From assembly GCA_022566355.1 (NCBI GenBank), contig JADFJB010000015.1:1-50322 (forward strand): a stretch of 50,322 nt of DNA. Direction: 5' to 3'. A program made the translations under genes and the position numbers. The DNA comes from a candidate division KSB1 bacterium. Lineage in GTDB: Bacteria; Zhuqueibacterota; JdFR-76; DREG01. Below, one piece after another: positions 9,729 through 17,749 of this stretch (the first letter of the stretch is position 1; every line of letters starts with the position of its first letter). A model generated the notes under the pieces. The model saw only the letters and a list, made by a program, of their open reading frames with translations. It was not told the origin of the DNA and ran no database searches.

Positions 9729-10237
9729 ATGAAATTCCAATTCAATCAATCCATCGAAATTCTTAAACAAACCCCAGCTACACTAAATTCTCTGCTGGGT
9801 AATTTATCCGATGTTTGGCTTTATAACAATGATGGCCCGGATACCTGGAGCCCATTCGATGTATTAGGACATTTGATCCATGGCGAGGAGACGGATTGGA
9901 TCCCCCGGTTAAAGATCATGCTGGAACATGGTGAATCCAAACCCTTCGCCCCATTTGATCGATTTGCTTTTTCGAAAACATCTATGATCTTTTAGAAAAT
10001 TTTGCTAAATTACGAGAAGAGAATCTTGAATTTTTGACAGACTTAAGCCTGGGATCCAAAGAATGCTCTTTAAAAGGAACACATCCTGAATTGGGTCCGG
10101 TAACAATAGAACAATTGATAGCAACCTGGGCGGTTCATGATTTAGGCCATATCCGCCAAATCGCACGAACCATGGCGAAACAATATAAAGATGCGGTTGG
10201 ACCCTGGAAAGCAAATGTGTCGATTTTGAATGAATAG
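9729..10237 (+). pseudogene. DinB-like metalloenzyme gene with a single-base frameshift
   Basis: Two frames join into one DinB/YfiT-like four-helix protein of about 170 residues. The first part (9729-9995) carries 'TWSPFDVLGHLIHGEE' and the second (to 10237) carries 'AVHDLGHIRQIARTMA', with the His residues that bind the metal in this family. The break is at the run of four A at 9975-9978: adding one A restores 'SKNIYDLLENFAKL' across the junction. By family such proteins are thiol-dependent S-transferases or remain of unknown role. It may be a real inactivation or a one-base homopolymer sequencing error. Confidence 0.8.
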
Positions 10238-10255
10238 AATTCAATCCATCAATTA

Positions 10256-11188
10256 GTGAGTCATTCGGTGAAAAAAATAATTCCTTTTAGCAGGATATTA
10301 AACCTTTTTGTTAGTGTAGCATTCATTCTCTCTTGTGATTCAGGATCAAGCAATCATCCATATTTTAGTTCAGATCCAATTCTTCAAGCCAAAATCTTTG
10401 CTTCCGGAATTGTTTCTACCGAGTTACCGGAATTTGCCACCACCTTTTCGCCTGATGGCAAAACCGTTTACTTTAACCAGGCTTCAGCTGACCGCAGCAA
10501 ATTGTTCATCCTCCAATCCAACTATTCAGACGGTAAATGGACCGAACCTGTGAATCTACCCTTTTCTGATGGCACCTATCGCGATGTCGATCCATTCGTT
10601 TCACCGGATGGCGAGCGGTTGTATTTTAGCTCCAACAGACCTGTTACAGGCACAGAGCCTAAACCTGATTTTGACACCTGGTATGTCACTCGCAGAGGAG
10701 ATGGCTGGAGCGAACCCATCAATCCCGGATCGCCTTTAAATAGAGACGCTAATGAAATATTTGTATCCATTACAAGGAATGGTACCATTTATTTCAGTTC
10801 CTTTGATTCTAACGGCAGCAGTAATCTATATAAATCTGTAAATGTGGATGGAAATTATACGCATCCTGAAAAGATCGAGATACCAATCGATGGAGTGGAT
10901 AATATTGGCAATCCCTGTATTTCTCCTGATGAAAGTTTCCTGGTTTTTGTTGCGACTTCTCAGGATGGATCTGGTAATTCAGACTTGTATATCAGCCGTT
11001 TTCGTGATGACAAATGGGGTAAAGCAAAAAAGTTAGGTGATTTCATCAATTCACAATTCTCCGATTTCGCGCCAAGCCTGAGCCCTGACGGAAATTATTT
11101 ATTTTTCACTTCGGAACGGCCAGGAATTGTAGGCGAAACCGAGCAAGGCCGACCTCCTAGCGACATTTACCAGGTTGAATTGCCATAA
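10256..11188 (+). CDS. Lipoprotein with WD40-like PD40 (TolB-type) beta-propeller repeats
   Basis: 310 residues. The frame opens with GTG at 10256; a second in-frame GTG at 10268 is equally possible. A signal sequence ends in 'FILSC' (Cys27), a good lipobox. After it come at least four PD40 blades with the pattern 'SPDG..(V/L)YF(S/N)', for example 'FSPDGKTVYFNQ', 'VSPDGERLYFSSNRP' and 'LSPDGNYLFFTSERPG'. By family these propellers are binding scaffolds in the periplasm. No partner gene is evident. It lies 18 bases after the broken DinB gene and 31 bases before the SAM hydrolase gene, so the three could share a transcript. Confidence 0.8.
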   Translation: MSHSVKKIIPFSRILNLFVSVAFILSCDSGSSNHPYFSSDPILQAKIFASGIVSTELPEFATTFSPDGKTVYFNQASADRSKLFILQSNYSDGKWTEPVNLPFSDGTYRDVDPFVSPDGERLYFSSNRPVTGTEPKPDFDTWYVTRRGDGWSEPINPGSPLNRDANEIFVSITRNGTIYFSSFDSNGSSNLYKSVNVDGNYTHPEKIEIPIDGVDNIGNPCISPDESFLVFVATSQDGSGNSDLYISRFRDDKWGKAKKLGDFINSQFSDFAPSLSPDGNYLFFTSERPGIVGETEQGRPPSDIYQVELP

Positions 11189-11219
11189 ATTAAAGTGTGA
11201 ATCAAACCCAAGGAGTTGT

Positions 11220-12128
11220 ATGATTAAATTTTTCTTAAGATTGATATTTGTATTTACACTTTTCCCTGTCACTATTTCTGCGCAAAATGCTTTGGTTTTT
11301 CAAACCGATTTTGGTGTCAAAGATGGGGCGGTCGCGGTGATGAAAGGGGTGGCCTATTCCGTTTCTCCGGACTTAAATATATTTGACCTGACCCATGAAA
11401 TCCCGCCGTTTAATGTTTGGGAAGCAGCCTACCGATTAGACCAAACCGCCAGGTACTGGCCGGCCGGAACTGTCTTTGTTTCAGTTGTGGATCCCGGAGT
11501 GGGCAGTGAGCGAAAATCAGTTGTACTGAAAACAAGTTCCGGGCATTATTTTGTCTCTCCGGATAATGGCACATTGACCTTCGTGGCTAATTCATTAGGG
11601 ATCGCAGCGGTTCGAGAAATTGATGAAGCCATAAACAGAAGGAAATCTTCCGAAGAATCTTACACCTTCCATGGCCGGGATGTTTACGCTTATACAGGCG
11701 CAAGGCTGGCTGCCAACATTATTGGTTATGAAGAGGTTGGACCGGTCTTACCGGCCCAAGTATTCAGCATCCCCTACCAGAAAGCAAAATTTGAAAACGG
11801 CATTGTCGTGGGTAATATTCCAATACTGGATGTCAATTTTGGCAACATCTGGACTAATATAGACAAACAAATATTTAACGGACTCAAGGCAACAAAAGGC
11901 GACAAAATCCGGGTAAAAATATCTCGTGGCGAGAAAGTTATATTTGAAGAAAAAATCCCTTTTGTAAACACCTTTGCAGATGTTCCCATCGGAGTTTCAC
12001 TAATCTACTTTAATAGTCTGAATAAAATTGCTTTAGCGATTAACCAGGGGAATTTTGCGCAAAGTTACAAGATTGGTTCCGGCTCGGAGTGGAATATTCA
12101 ATTAGGGGGCGACCGCAAATTACACTGA
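11220..12128 (+). CDS. S-adenosyl-L-methionine hydrolase (adenosine-forming) family protein with signal peptide
   Basis: 302 residues of the SAM hydroxide adenosyltransferase (DUF62) family, which splits SAM into adenosine and methionine. Visible are 'TDFG' (Asp30), 'FDLTHEIPP' (55-63), 'VVDPGVGSER' with Asp91 and Arg98 seven residues apart, 'SPDNG', and 'TFHGRD' with His151. The Asp-Arg-His set is the hydrolase triad and argues against the halogenating relatives. The N-terminus 'MIKFFLRLIFVFTLFPVTISAQ' (in two parts: positively charged start, hydrophobic core, cleavage near SAQ) is a signal peptide, which is unusual for an enzyme of a cytosolic cofactor. Start 11220 is chosen because AGGAG at 11211-11215 sits just before it. 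The last codons lie inside a 9-bp periodic repeat. Confidence 0.87.
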   Translation: MIKFFLRLIFVFTLFPVTISAQNALVFQTDFGVKDGAVAVMKGVAYSVSPDLNIFDLTHEIPPFNVWEAAYRLDQTARYWPAGTVFVSVVDPGVGSERKSVVLKTSSGHYFVSPDNGTLTFVANSLGIAAVREIDEAINRRKSSEESYTFHGRDVYAYTGARLAANIIGYEEVGPVLPAQVFSIPYQKAKFENGIVVGNIPILDVNFGNIWTNIDKQIFNGLKATKGDKIRVKISRGEKVIFEEKIPFVNTFADVPIGVSLIYFNSLNKIALAINQGNFAQSYKIGSGSEWNIQLGGDRKLH

Positions 12129-12148
12129 TTACACAGATATCACAGATT
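12112..12148 (+). repeat. 'GACCGCA-ATTA' periodic repeat at the 3' end of the SAM hydrolase gene
   Basis: GCGACCGCAAATT followed by three 9-base units (ACACTGATT, ACACAGATA, TCACAGATT). The stop codon of the SAM hydrolase gene lies inside it. A related element in the opposite orientation forms the 3' end of the ABC transporter gene at 26880-26936. Confidence 0.6.
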
Positions 12149-12250
12149 AATTAGAATTGAACTCAGTGTCATTTCTTTAATTACTCTTCACTTTTAAATA
12201 CAGAAAACCAGAAAAAATGGACTTGATTTTTTGTTCATCGATCTTTTCCC

Positions 12251-12284
12251 TTGACTTTTAATAAAAAGCTATGTAAGTATAGCT
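12251..12284 (+). promoter_or_regulatory. Putative sigma70-type promoter with overlapping inverted repeat, upstream of the integrase remnant
   Basis: TTGACT (12251-12256), 17 bases, then TAAGTA (12274-12279) makes a fair -35/-10 pair ending 34 bases before the integrase ATG. AGCTAT-GTAAGT-ATAGCT (12267-12284) is an inverted repeat across the -10, so it could be an operator. This is pattern matching only. Confidence 0.4.
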
Positions 12285-12313
12285 ATTCAAAATAAATAAA
12301 CTTTTGGGGCTCT

Positions 12314-12719
12314 ATGAGCACGGTGGACCACACAATTTCAGAATCTAAAAAGCCAAAATTGCTGGATCAGGTTCAGGTTGCGAGACCGACCAGGCATTAT
12401 AGTACTAAAACCGAGCAGGAATTTTAATTTGGCTGGCAGTGGATATTTCCTGCCCCGAATATTTCTACAGATTCCCGAAGCGGCGTGAGGCGACGGCATC
12501 ACCAGGGAAACTGGATGATCAACGCGCACTAAAAGAAGCTCGTTTGAAAACGGGAATTTATAAACCTGTTAGCTGCCGTACTTTGAGGCATTCATTTGCT
12601 ACGCACTTACTAGAAGATGGTTACTTGGGCACAAAAACCTGGATACCACCATGGTTTACACACATGTTTTGAACCAGGGTGGTAGAGGTGTTCGCAGCCC
12701 GGTGGATCGTATAAAATAA
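12314..12719 (+). pseudogene. Integron integrase (IntI-type tyrosine recombinase), heavily deleted
   Basis: The first 37 codons end at a TAA (12425) and read like an IntI start: 'PKLLDQV' then '[11 protein letters not shown]'. The sequence then jumps straight to the C-terminal catalytic region: 'RRRHHQGNW' (from 'SGVRRRHH'), '[21 protein letters not shown]' in frame at 12439-12630, then, after another shift, 'YTHVLNQGG' and '[10 protein letters not shown]' to a TAA at 12719. The core-binding half and the 'ELLGH' stretch are missing. The HxxR box (LRHSF) and the final Tyr (in 'VYTHVL') survive, but in different frames, so the gene is dead. The '[10 protein letters not shown]' ending is characteristic of integron integrases rather than XerC/D. 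Its presence implies a past integron or integron-like locus. Confidence 0.75.
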
Positions 12720-12893
12720 TTTCGGCTAGGCATCAGGTCGGTTTAGACAAGTCCTCTATACTGGAAAAAGAAAAGAAAATAAATGTGTTTAACTATTTGT
12801 TTTTATAGAATTAAATTCACAAATTACCATTTTGGAGCGACTCGTTTCATACCTATGTTATCCTCTTTAAAAATCGACAACACATAATTAATA

Positions 12894-13208
12894 TTGAAAC
12901 CTGATACGTTATCAGTTACAGTTAAGAATTATGATTGTCAAATTAAACACAAAGGGCTCAAAAAGCTTTTCGAGTCAGGAAGTATTGCAGGTATTCAACC
13001 GGAATCCGCAAATAGGCTTCGTAAGATTCTTGCACTTCTTGAAACCGCTGAATCTCCTGATGATATGGATTTACCCGGATTAGGTTTACATCCCCTGAAA
13101 GGAAATCGAGAAGGGACGTGGTCTGTATCTGTTAGCGGTAATTGGAGGATAACTTTTCAATTTCAAAATTCCAATGTAACCGATGTCAACTATGAAGATT
13201 ATCATTAA
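12894..13208 (+). CDS. higB: HigB-like toxin (RelE/ParE superfamily mRNA interferase)
   Basis: The core 'KHKGLKKLFESG' to 'HPLKGNREGTWSVSVSGNWRI' and 'NYEDYH' at the C-terminus is the full-length HigB/'killer protein' pattern of about 92 residues. By family it is a ribosome-dependent mRNase neutralised by HigA. The start is unclear: the frame opens with TTG at 12894, about 17-20 residues before the usual beginning, and no in-frame ATG occurs before the conserved core. An ATG at 12935 is out of frame by one, so a small 5' indel is possible. The stop overlaps the ribosome binding site of higA, the usual toxin-first higBA layout. It lies downstream of the integrase remnant, a common place for toxin-antitoxin cassettes. 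Confidence 0.83.
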   Translation: MKPDTLSVTVKNYDCQIKHKGLKKLFESGSIAGIQPESANRLRKILALLETAESPDDMDLPGLGLHPLKGNREGTWSVSVSGNWRITFQFQNSNVTDVNYEDYH

Positions 13209-13217
13209 GGAGGTTTC

Positions 13218-13505
13218 ATGAGAATGCACAATCCCCCCCATCCAGGAGAAATCATTCGTGAGTTTTGTCTGGATACTCTTAATATGACAGTGACCGATGC
13301 AGCGAAATCTTTAGGAGTAACGCGCAAAACATTATCCGCATTATTAAATGGTCGAGCAGGAATTACTCCGGAAATGTCTTTACGCTTATCTAAAGTTTTT
13401 GGTCGGACCCCGGAGGGATGGCTGAAACTCCAACTCCAATATGACCTATGGAAAATACAAGACAGGGTGGATCTGAGTGGCCTTCGACGAATTGAAGCTG
13501 CATAA
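13218..13505 (+). CDS. higA: HigA-like antitoxin (XRE-family helix-turn-helix)
   Basis: 95 residues starting '[13 protein letters not shown]', the standard opening of HigA antitoxins, then a helix-turn-helix ('[33 protein letters not shown]' spread over about residues 25-57) and the family tail '[12 protein letters not shown]'. It binds HigB and, by family, represses the higBA promoter. AAGGAGG at 13207-13213, four bases before the ATG, fixes the start. It lies 9 bases downstream of higB. The pair looks intact, in contrast with the broken genes on both sides. Confidence 0.9.
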   Translation: MRMHNPPHPGEIIREFCLDTLNMTVTDAAKSLGVTRKTLSALLNGRAGITPEMSLRLSKVFGRTPEGWLKLQLQYDLWKIQDRVDLSGLRRIEAA

Positions 13506-13523
13506 ATTTAGGATAATCGGGTA

Positions 13524-13546
13524 AGGGCGGGTTTCACTCCCGCCCT
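13524..13546 (+). terminator. GC-rich hairpin after higBA
   Basis: AGGGCGGG-TTTCACT-CCCGCCCT, an 8-bp perfect stem 18 bases past the higA stop codon. It lacks a T-tract, so it may be a palindromic repeat (related in look to the GGCGGGA..TCCCGCC palindromes at 14.9-15.0 kb) rather than an intrinsic terminator. Confidence 0.45.
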
Positions 13547-13848
13547 CCACTTCTCGAACCCGAACCATAAGCTTCTGGTTGGGATCAAGCATAAATATTT
13601 CCTTCATAGTCATGCCATAAAAACAGTTGCATCTCACATTATATCAATTTACATACTTGTTAATACATCCGAATAGTAATTTCAACGAGGTTTCTTTTTC
13701 ATTGGAGCCGAACAAATATCGCAATAGTGTAACTCAATCATCTTCGTACTTGTAAAATCCTTGATCAAGTGAAAATTAAGATAATGACTGTTCAGAAAAG
13801 ACCTACCCCAATGAGCATTATGTAGTTTAAACATTCTACTCAATAATC
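13547..13848. other. Intergenic stretch with a possible zinc-ribbon gene remnant
   Basis: About 300 bases without a full gene. On the minus strand 13741-13682 encodes 'MIELHYCDICSAPMKKKPR' and stops. The CxxC with a following 'AP/KPMKK' resembles the start of small zinc-ribbon proteins, so it may be a truncated remnant. A short hairpin (AACCA...TGGTT) lies near 13563-13581. Nothing else is supportable. Confidence 0.25.
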
Positions 13849-14584
13849 ATGTTTTTATTATTAACTTTGATAGGTTTATTGGCAGGTATTCTTATTGGCA
13901 CGATTGGAATCGGAGGTGTTATTCTTGTGCCCTTGCTCAGTTTCGTGTTGGGGATCGATCTGCATATCGCCATGTCGGCAAGCAGCTTGAGTTTTTTGTT
14001 TCCAGGCATCGTTGGTACACTCACTTATGCCAATAAAAGATCAATTGTCTGGGAAAAAGTGTTGTGGTTAAGTGTTGGGATTATTCCGGCAGCGCTACTC
14101 GGGGCGCTTGTAAATACCAATCTCAATACGGACGTACTGGTCTTGATCGTGGCTGGATTGATCGCCTTTTCCGGGATAAATGTGTTTATCAATCGTCAGA
14201 ATGAATCCGGAGTAATACCCGATTTCAGAAAACCGTTGTTGATTATTATAGGCGCTTTGGTTGGCTTCGGTTCATCCTTAACCGGGGACGGGAGGGCCGG
14301 TTCTTTTGGTGCCAATACTGATAACACTGCATTACCCGGCGTTAAAATCAATCGGCATCAGTCAGGCTATTCAACTGCCGATTGCGGTCTTTGCAGTGAT
14401 TGGTTTTTGGCTCTATGGTCAGATCGACCTGGGATTGGGGTTGCACTTGGGAATCGCCCAAGCGGCCGGTGTATATATTGGCGCACAAATTGCGCATCGT
14501 TTGCCAATTGTTCAGCTGAGACGCTTGGTGGCCATAGCATTAATCGGAGTTGGCGCGATGATGATCTGGCAGATTGTTGTTTAG
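13849..14584 (+). pseudogene. Sulfite exporter TauE/SafE family permease with a frameshift
   Basis: The first part (from ATG 13849) is a multi-helix membrane protein with 'GLLAGILIGTIGIGGVILVPLL' split over residues 7-28, a TauE/SafE N-terminal repeat. Near 14288-14293 the frame shifts; removing one G from 'GACGGGAGGG' restores 'LTGDGGPVLLVPILI', the expected second-repeat motif. The frame then runs to a TAG at 14584 with three or four more helices and 'AAGVYIGAQIAHRLP'. The intact protein would have about 245 residues. By family it would export anions such as sulfite or organosulfonates. Without the repair, the first frame continues as non-membrane sequence to 14700. Confidence 0.82.
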
Positions 14585-14826
14585 TGCCTGAGAAGTCTAA
14601 TTCTGCCAAACTCGATAAAAGCATTCGAGCACAAGCTTTTTGGCAAAACATGAAATCACAAATCGCAAAAGCCAAATGGGCGTCGTCTTTACTCGGTTGA
14701 TAAGAAAGGCTGTGAACTTTTCGAGTCACCACAATTAAATTGCCATTCAAATGTTTTTAATAATTATATTAAATTTGTTATCCCATGAGGTAAAAAACTG
14801 AGGACACCGAAAAAAGCAAAGAGTTA

Positions 14827-14928
14827 ATGATGATAGGTAGAACCGTTTCACATCATAAGATTTTGGGAAAGCTTGGCGAAGGCGGGAACCTGTCCCGCAC
14901 ATTAAACTCCTTGGAAACCAAAATATGA
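14827..14928 (+). pseudogene. Ser/Thr kinase N-terminal fragment 1
   Basis: A 33-codon frame beginning 'MMIGRTVSHHKILGKLGEGGN', the opening of a Pkn-type kinase up to the glycine-rich loop (GEGGMG in intact members). Directly after GGCGGGA the sequence departs from the kinase and forms GCGGGA-ACCTG-TCCCGC, a short perfect inverted repeat. The stop overlaps the ATG of fragment 2 (ATGA). Confidence 0.7.
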
Positions 14929-15038
14929 TTGGACAAAATATACCTCATTACGAAATTCTTGAAAAACTTGGCGAAGGCGGGAACTTCCCGACGAATCGGG
15001 ACAAGTCGTCCCGCACAAACTTTCTTTGGCTGATATAA
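14925..15038 (+). pseudogene. Ser/Thr kinase N-terminal fragment 2
   Basis: A 37-codon frame starting 'MIGQNIPHYEILEKLGEGGNF'. It too leaves the kinase sequence exactly at the glycine-rich loop, with nested palindromes (TCCCGA-CGAA-TCGGGA inside GCGGGA...TCCCGC). The tail 'CCCGCACA.AAACT..CTTTGG' resembles the tails after fragment 1 and after the fragment at 17401. It ends three bases before the next kinase ATG. Confidence 0.7.
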
Positions 15039-15040
15039 CA

Positions 15041-16435
15041 ATGATAGGAAATACAATTTTACATTACAAAATCCTCGAAAAGCTTGGATGAAGGCGGGAT
15101 GGGCGTCGTTTACAAGGCTGAGGACACCAAGCTCAAACGCGACGTCGCCGTCAAATTCCTGCCGCGCCAGATTGCGGCGAGCGAGGAAGATCGTAAACGT
15201 TTCAAAATTGAAGCGCAGGCTGCGGCTGCATTGAACCACCCGAACATCGCCACGATCCATGCTATCGAAGAAATTGAAGGTGACATGTTCATCGTCATGG
15301 AATACATTGAGGGAAGTGAATTGAAAGATGTTGTAGGGGCGAAGCATTCAAGAGTACATGCAGATACAATTTCAAAAATAAATGAGCAGAATGCTTCGTC
15401 CCTACAGTTGGAAAATATTGTCACCTACGCCATACAAATCGCTTCCGGCCTGCAAACCGCGCACGAAAAAGGCATCACACATCGCGACATCAAATCCGCC
15501 AACATTATGATCACCGACAAAGGCCAGGTCAAGATCATGGATTTCGGGTTGGCTAAGATTGCTGGCGGGGCTCAGTTAACCAAAGTCCAATCCACCCTCG
15601 GCACGGCTGCCTACATGTCACCGGAGCAAGCACGGGGCGAGGAGGTAGATCAGCGCAGTGACATCTGGTCATTCGGCGTGGTTTTGTATGAGATGCTTAC
15701 CAGCCAACTGCCTTTTAAAGGCGACTACGAACAGGCGGTGATTTATTCCATTTTGAATGAAGATCCGCAGCCGGTTGCGGAATTGCGCAACGATTTTCCG
15801 GAAGATCTCGAAAGCATCGTCAATAAATGTTTGCAGAAAGAAGCCAAAGACCGGTACCAGAATACCGAAGACCTGCTGACCGATTTACAGAAAATTGCCG
15901 TAGGCGCAGGTTCGAAATCTGGAAAAGTAGAGGCACATCGCAATGCACCTCTATGGAAACGGACATTTTTATATGGCGGAATTGCCGCCCTGATTCTATT
16001 ATCCCTTGGCGGCTTTTTACTCTTTGGGCCTGAAGATGAAGCGCCCAAGGAACGCGTACCTATTGCAGTCGTAGATTTTGTCAACCAGACCAATGAGCCT
16101 GAGCTCGACGGTCTTTCCGGCATGTTGATTACCCCACTCGAACAATCCAGAAGACTGGACGTCATGTCGCGTACGCGCATGTACGACGAGTTCAAACAAA
16201 TGGACAGGCCCGAGCTGACTTTTGTCGATGAAACGACAGGCCGTGAAATTGCCAAACGAGCAAATTTGAGCGCCCTGGCGGTGGCGACGATTCGGAAATT
16301 CGGGCAGCTTTACACCGTCGATTTCAAGGTCATTGACCCGCAAACCGGCGACCGAATTTTCTCCACCAAAGTGGAGGGCAATGGCCAGGAAAGTATCCCC
16401 GGCCTGCTCGACCAGCTCTCCGACAAGACCCGGAT
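15041..16435 (+). pseudogene. Ser/Thr protein kinase (Pkn type), frameshifted front, fused to a second kinase's tail
   Basis: The ATG at 15041 starts 'MIGNTILHYKILEKLG', then one extra base near 15086 breaks the frame. From 15084 the correct frame gives 'DEGGMGVVYKAEDT', the ATP lysine in 'VAVKFLP', 'THRDIKSANIM' (catalytic HRD), 'MDFGLA' (DFG) and 'AAYMSPEQARG' (APE), so the catalytic core is complete. A membrane helix follows (about residues 305-323 of the frame from 15084), then a periplasmic region ('IAVVDFVNQTNEPELDGL' to 'GLLDQLSDKTR'). In intact relatives this continues into TPR-type sequence; here it switches near 16435 to a different, out-of-frame sequence. A 25-codon palindromic insert sits after 'SELKDV'. 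Confidence 0.75.
15333..15405. repeat. 73-bp palindromic insert inside the kinase reading frame
   Basis: GTAGGGGCGAAGCATTC (15333-15349) and GAATGCTTCGTCCCTAC (15389-15405) are inverted repeats matching at 16 of 17 positions, with a 39-base centre. It adds about 25 residues between 'ELKDV' and 'LENIVTYA', a place where kinases of this kind have a short loop, and keeps the frame open. Confidence 0.8.
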
Positions 16436-17398
16436 AATCTTGCTTACCGTTACGGTTTTTCTCAGGAAGGCTCTTTATTCTTTGTCAAAAGTGTGCAAGA
16501 GGGCGGAAACAACCTGGTCTGGGTAGATCGTAATGGCATAGAAACTGAAGTCCCGGCAGCGTCTCACCTTTATTGGGACCCTCGGGTTTCTCCGGATGGC
16601 CGCCGCGTTGCGGTGAATGCGCGGGATGCCGGCAATGACATATGGGTCTATGACCTTAGTCGTGGCTCGCTGTCCCGATTGACGCATGATCCAGGCGAAG
16701 ACGAGACCGCATTCTGGTCGTCTAATGGACGGTGGATAGCCTTCTCCTCATCTCGGGCTGGATAACCTCGCAGTATCTACAGAAAACTTTCTGATGGCAG
16801 CGGCGAGGAAGAACTACTTTGGACCGGCGACCATCACATGCACGTGGACTCCTGGTCAGCCGACGGCAAATCGATTATCTTAACTGATGACGCTCCAACA
16901 ACATTGCAAGATTTGTGGGTCCTTAACCTGGAGGGCGAACCCTCTACGCAGCCGTTGTTGCGGACGCCTTACAGAGAAAGCAACGGTAGAATCTCTCCGG
17001 ATGGCCGTTGGATTGCCTACGAATCGGATGAATCGGGGCAATGGGAAATATACATTCAGGCTTTTCCGGGATTGGGTAAAAAGGTACTTGTGTCGACACG
17101 GGGCGGAAACCAGGCGATATGGAGTCACGATGGCAGCGAGCTATTCTATCGTGGTGAAGGCAGCATCATGGCTGTCAAAGTTCAGTCTGGCGAAACGCTT
17201 TCCGTCACACCCCCAAAGCCCCTGTTTCGAGACCAATACGCACTTAGAACTCAAAATCATCACATCTCTTTTTCAGTATCAAAAGACGGTAAACAGTTCC
17301 TGATGCTAAAGGGAGAACCGCAGACGCATATAACTCATCTGGAAGTCGTGAATAATTGGTTTGATGAGGTGAAGAGAAAAGCGCCTACAGGCAAATGA
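16436..17398 (+). pseudogene. C-terminal TolB-like propeller of a second Ser/Thr kinase, with an in-frame stop
   Basis: In a frame shifted from the upstream kinase the sequence reads 'YGFSQEGSLFFVKSVQEGG' and 'LVWVDRNG', then PD40 propeller blades ('RVSPDGRRVAV', 'DIWVYDLSRGSLSRLT', 'RISPDGRWIAYESDES'), ending in 'NWFDEVKRKAPTGK'. This is the usual sensor half of another subfamily of the same kinases. A TAA at 16763-16765 interrupts the frame after 'SSSRAG'; translation resumes in the same frame ('PRSIYRKLSDGSGEE'), so it is a nonsense change rather than an indel. Its own kinase domain is absent, so it is the rear end of a gene whose front was deleted or recombined away. Confidence 0.78.
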
Positions 17399-17400
17399 AT

Positions 17401-17577
17401 ATGATTGGACAAAAAATACTTCATTTACCCCGTGGGATAAGACAGTCAGAGCTTTTGGGTTCCAACGCCCCAAGGTTAAGTAAAAAAGTCGATATTCGAG
17501 TTCAGACAAATTTGTTACCCAACAGGGTAAACAAAATCCACGAAAAGCTTGGCGAAGACGGTACCTACCCTGCATAA
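17401..17577 (+). pseudogene. Ser/Thr kinase N-terminal fragment 3, with an internal insert
   Basis: Starts 'MIGQKILHL' three bases after the propeller stop codon, then about 40 codons of unrelated sequence containing short palindromes (for example TTACCC-AACA-GGGTAA), then 'NKIHEKLGEDG' and a stop. So the kinase opening was split between 'ILH' and 'KI.EKLGE', and again cut at the glycine-rich loop. Confidence 0.6.
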
Positions 17578-17599
17578 ACTTACTTTGGATTATTTCACC

Positions 17600-17700
17600 A
17601 TGATAGGAAATACAATTCCATTCATGCCATTGAAGAACAGGATTATGAAATGTTCATTGTGATGGAATACATCGAAGGAAAGGAATTAAAAATAGCCTAG
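17600..17700 (+). pseudogene. Ser/Thr kinase fragment 4 with internal deletion
   Basis: 'MIGNTI' is joined out of frame to 'HAIEEQDYEMFIVMEYIEGKELKIA' (17623-17697; shown here in its two parts 'HAIEEQDYEMF' and 'IVMEYIEGKELKIA'), which matches the chimeric kinase region 'HAIEEIEGDMFIVMEYIEG'. The whole ATP-binding lobe between is gone. It ends at a TAG followed by a GC-rich palindrome. Confidence 0.65.
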
Positions 17701-17702
17701 GG

Positions 17703-17727
17703 GTACGGGGGCGCACCATGCCCCTAC
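17703..17727. repeat. GC-rich palindrome directly after kinase fragment 4
   Basis: GTACGGGGGC-GCACCAT-GCCCCTAC, an inverted repeat of the same GTAGGGGC/GCCCCTAC type as the insert at 15333-15405, and at the equivalent position of the kinase gene. A second small hairpin, CCTTA-GCGT-TAAGG, follows directly. Confidence 0.6.
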
Positions 17728-17749
17728 CTTAGCGTTAAGGTATTTTATT

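Noticed and set aside
11220-12128. Fluorinase or chlorinase identity for the SAM enzyme
   Set aside because: The Asp-(6)-Arg and His triad of the hydroxide-using hydrolases is present.
12720-13848. attC sites around the integrase remnant and higBA
   Set aside because: GTTTAAC near 12788 fits one core sequence, but no matching GTTRRRY partner with an imperfect palindrome between was found by eye; a covariance search is needed.
14827-15038. Small kinase-like frames as genuine leader peptides or small proteins
   Set aside because: They are exact copies of kinase openings that stop where palindromes begin; decay explains them better.
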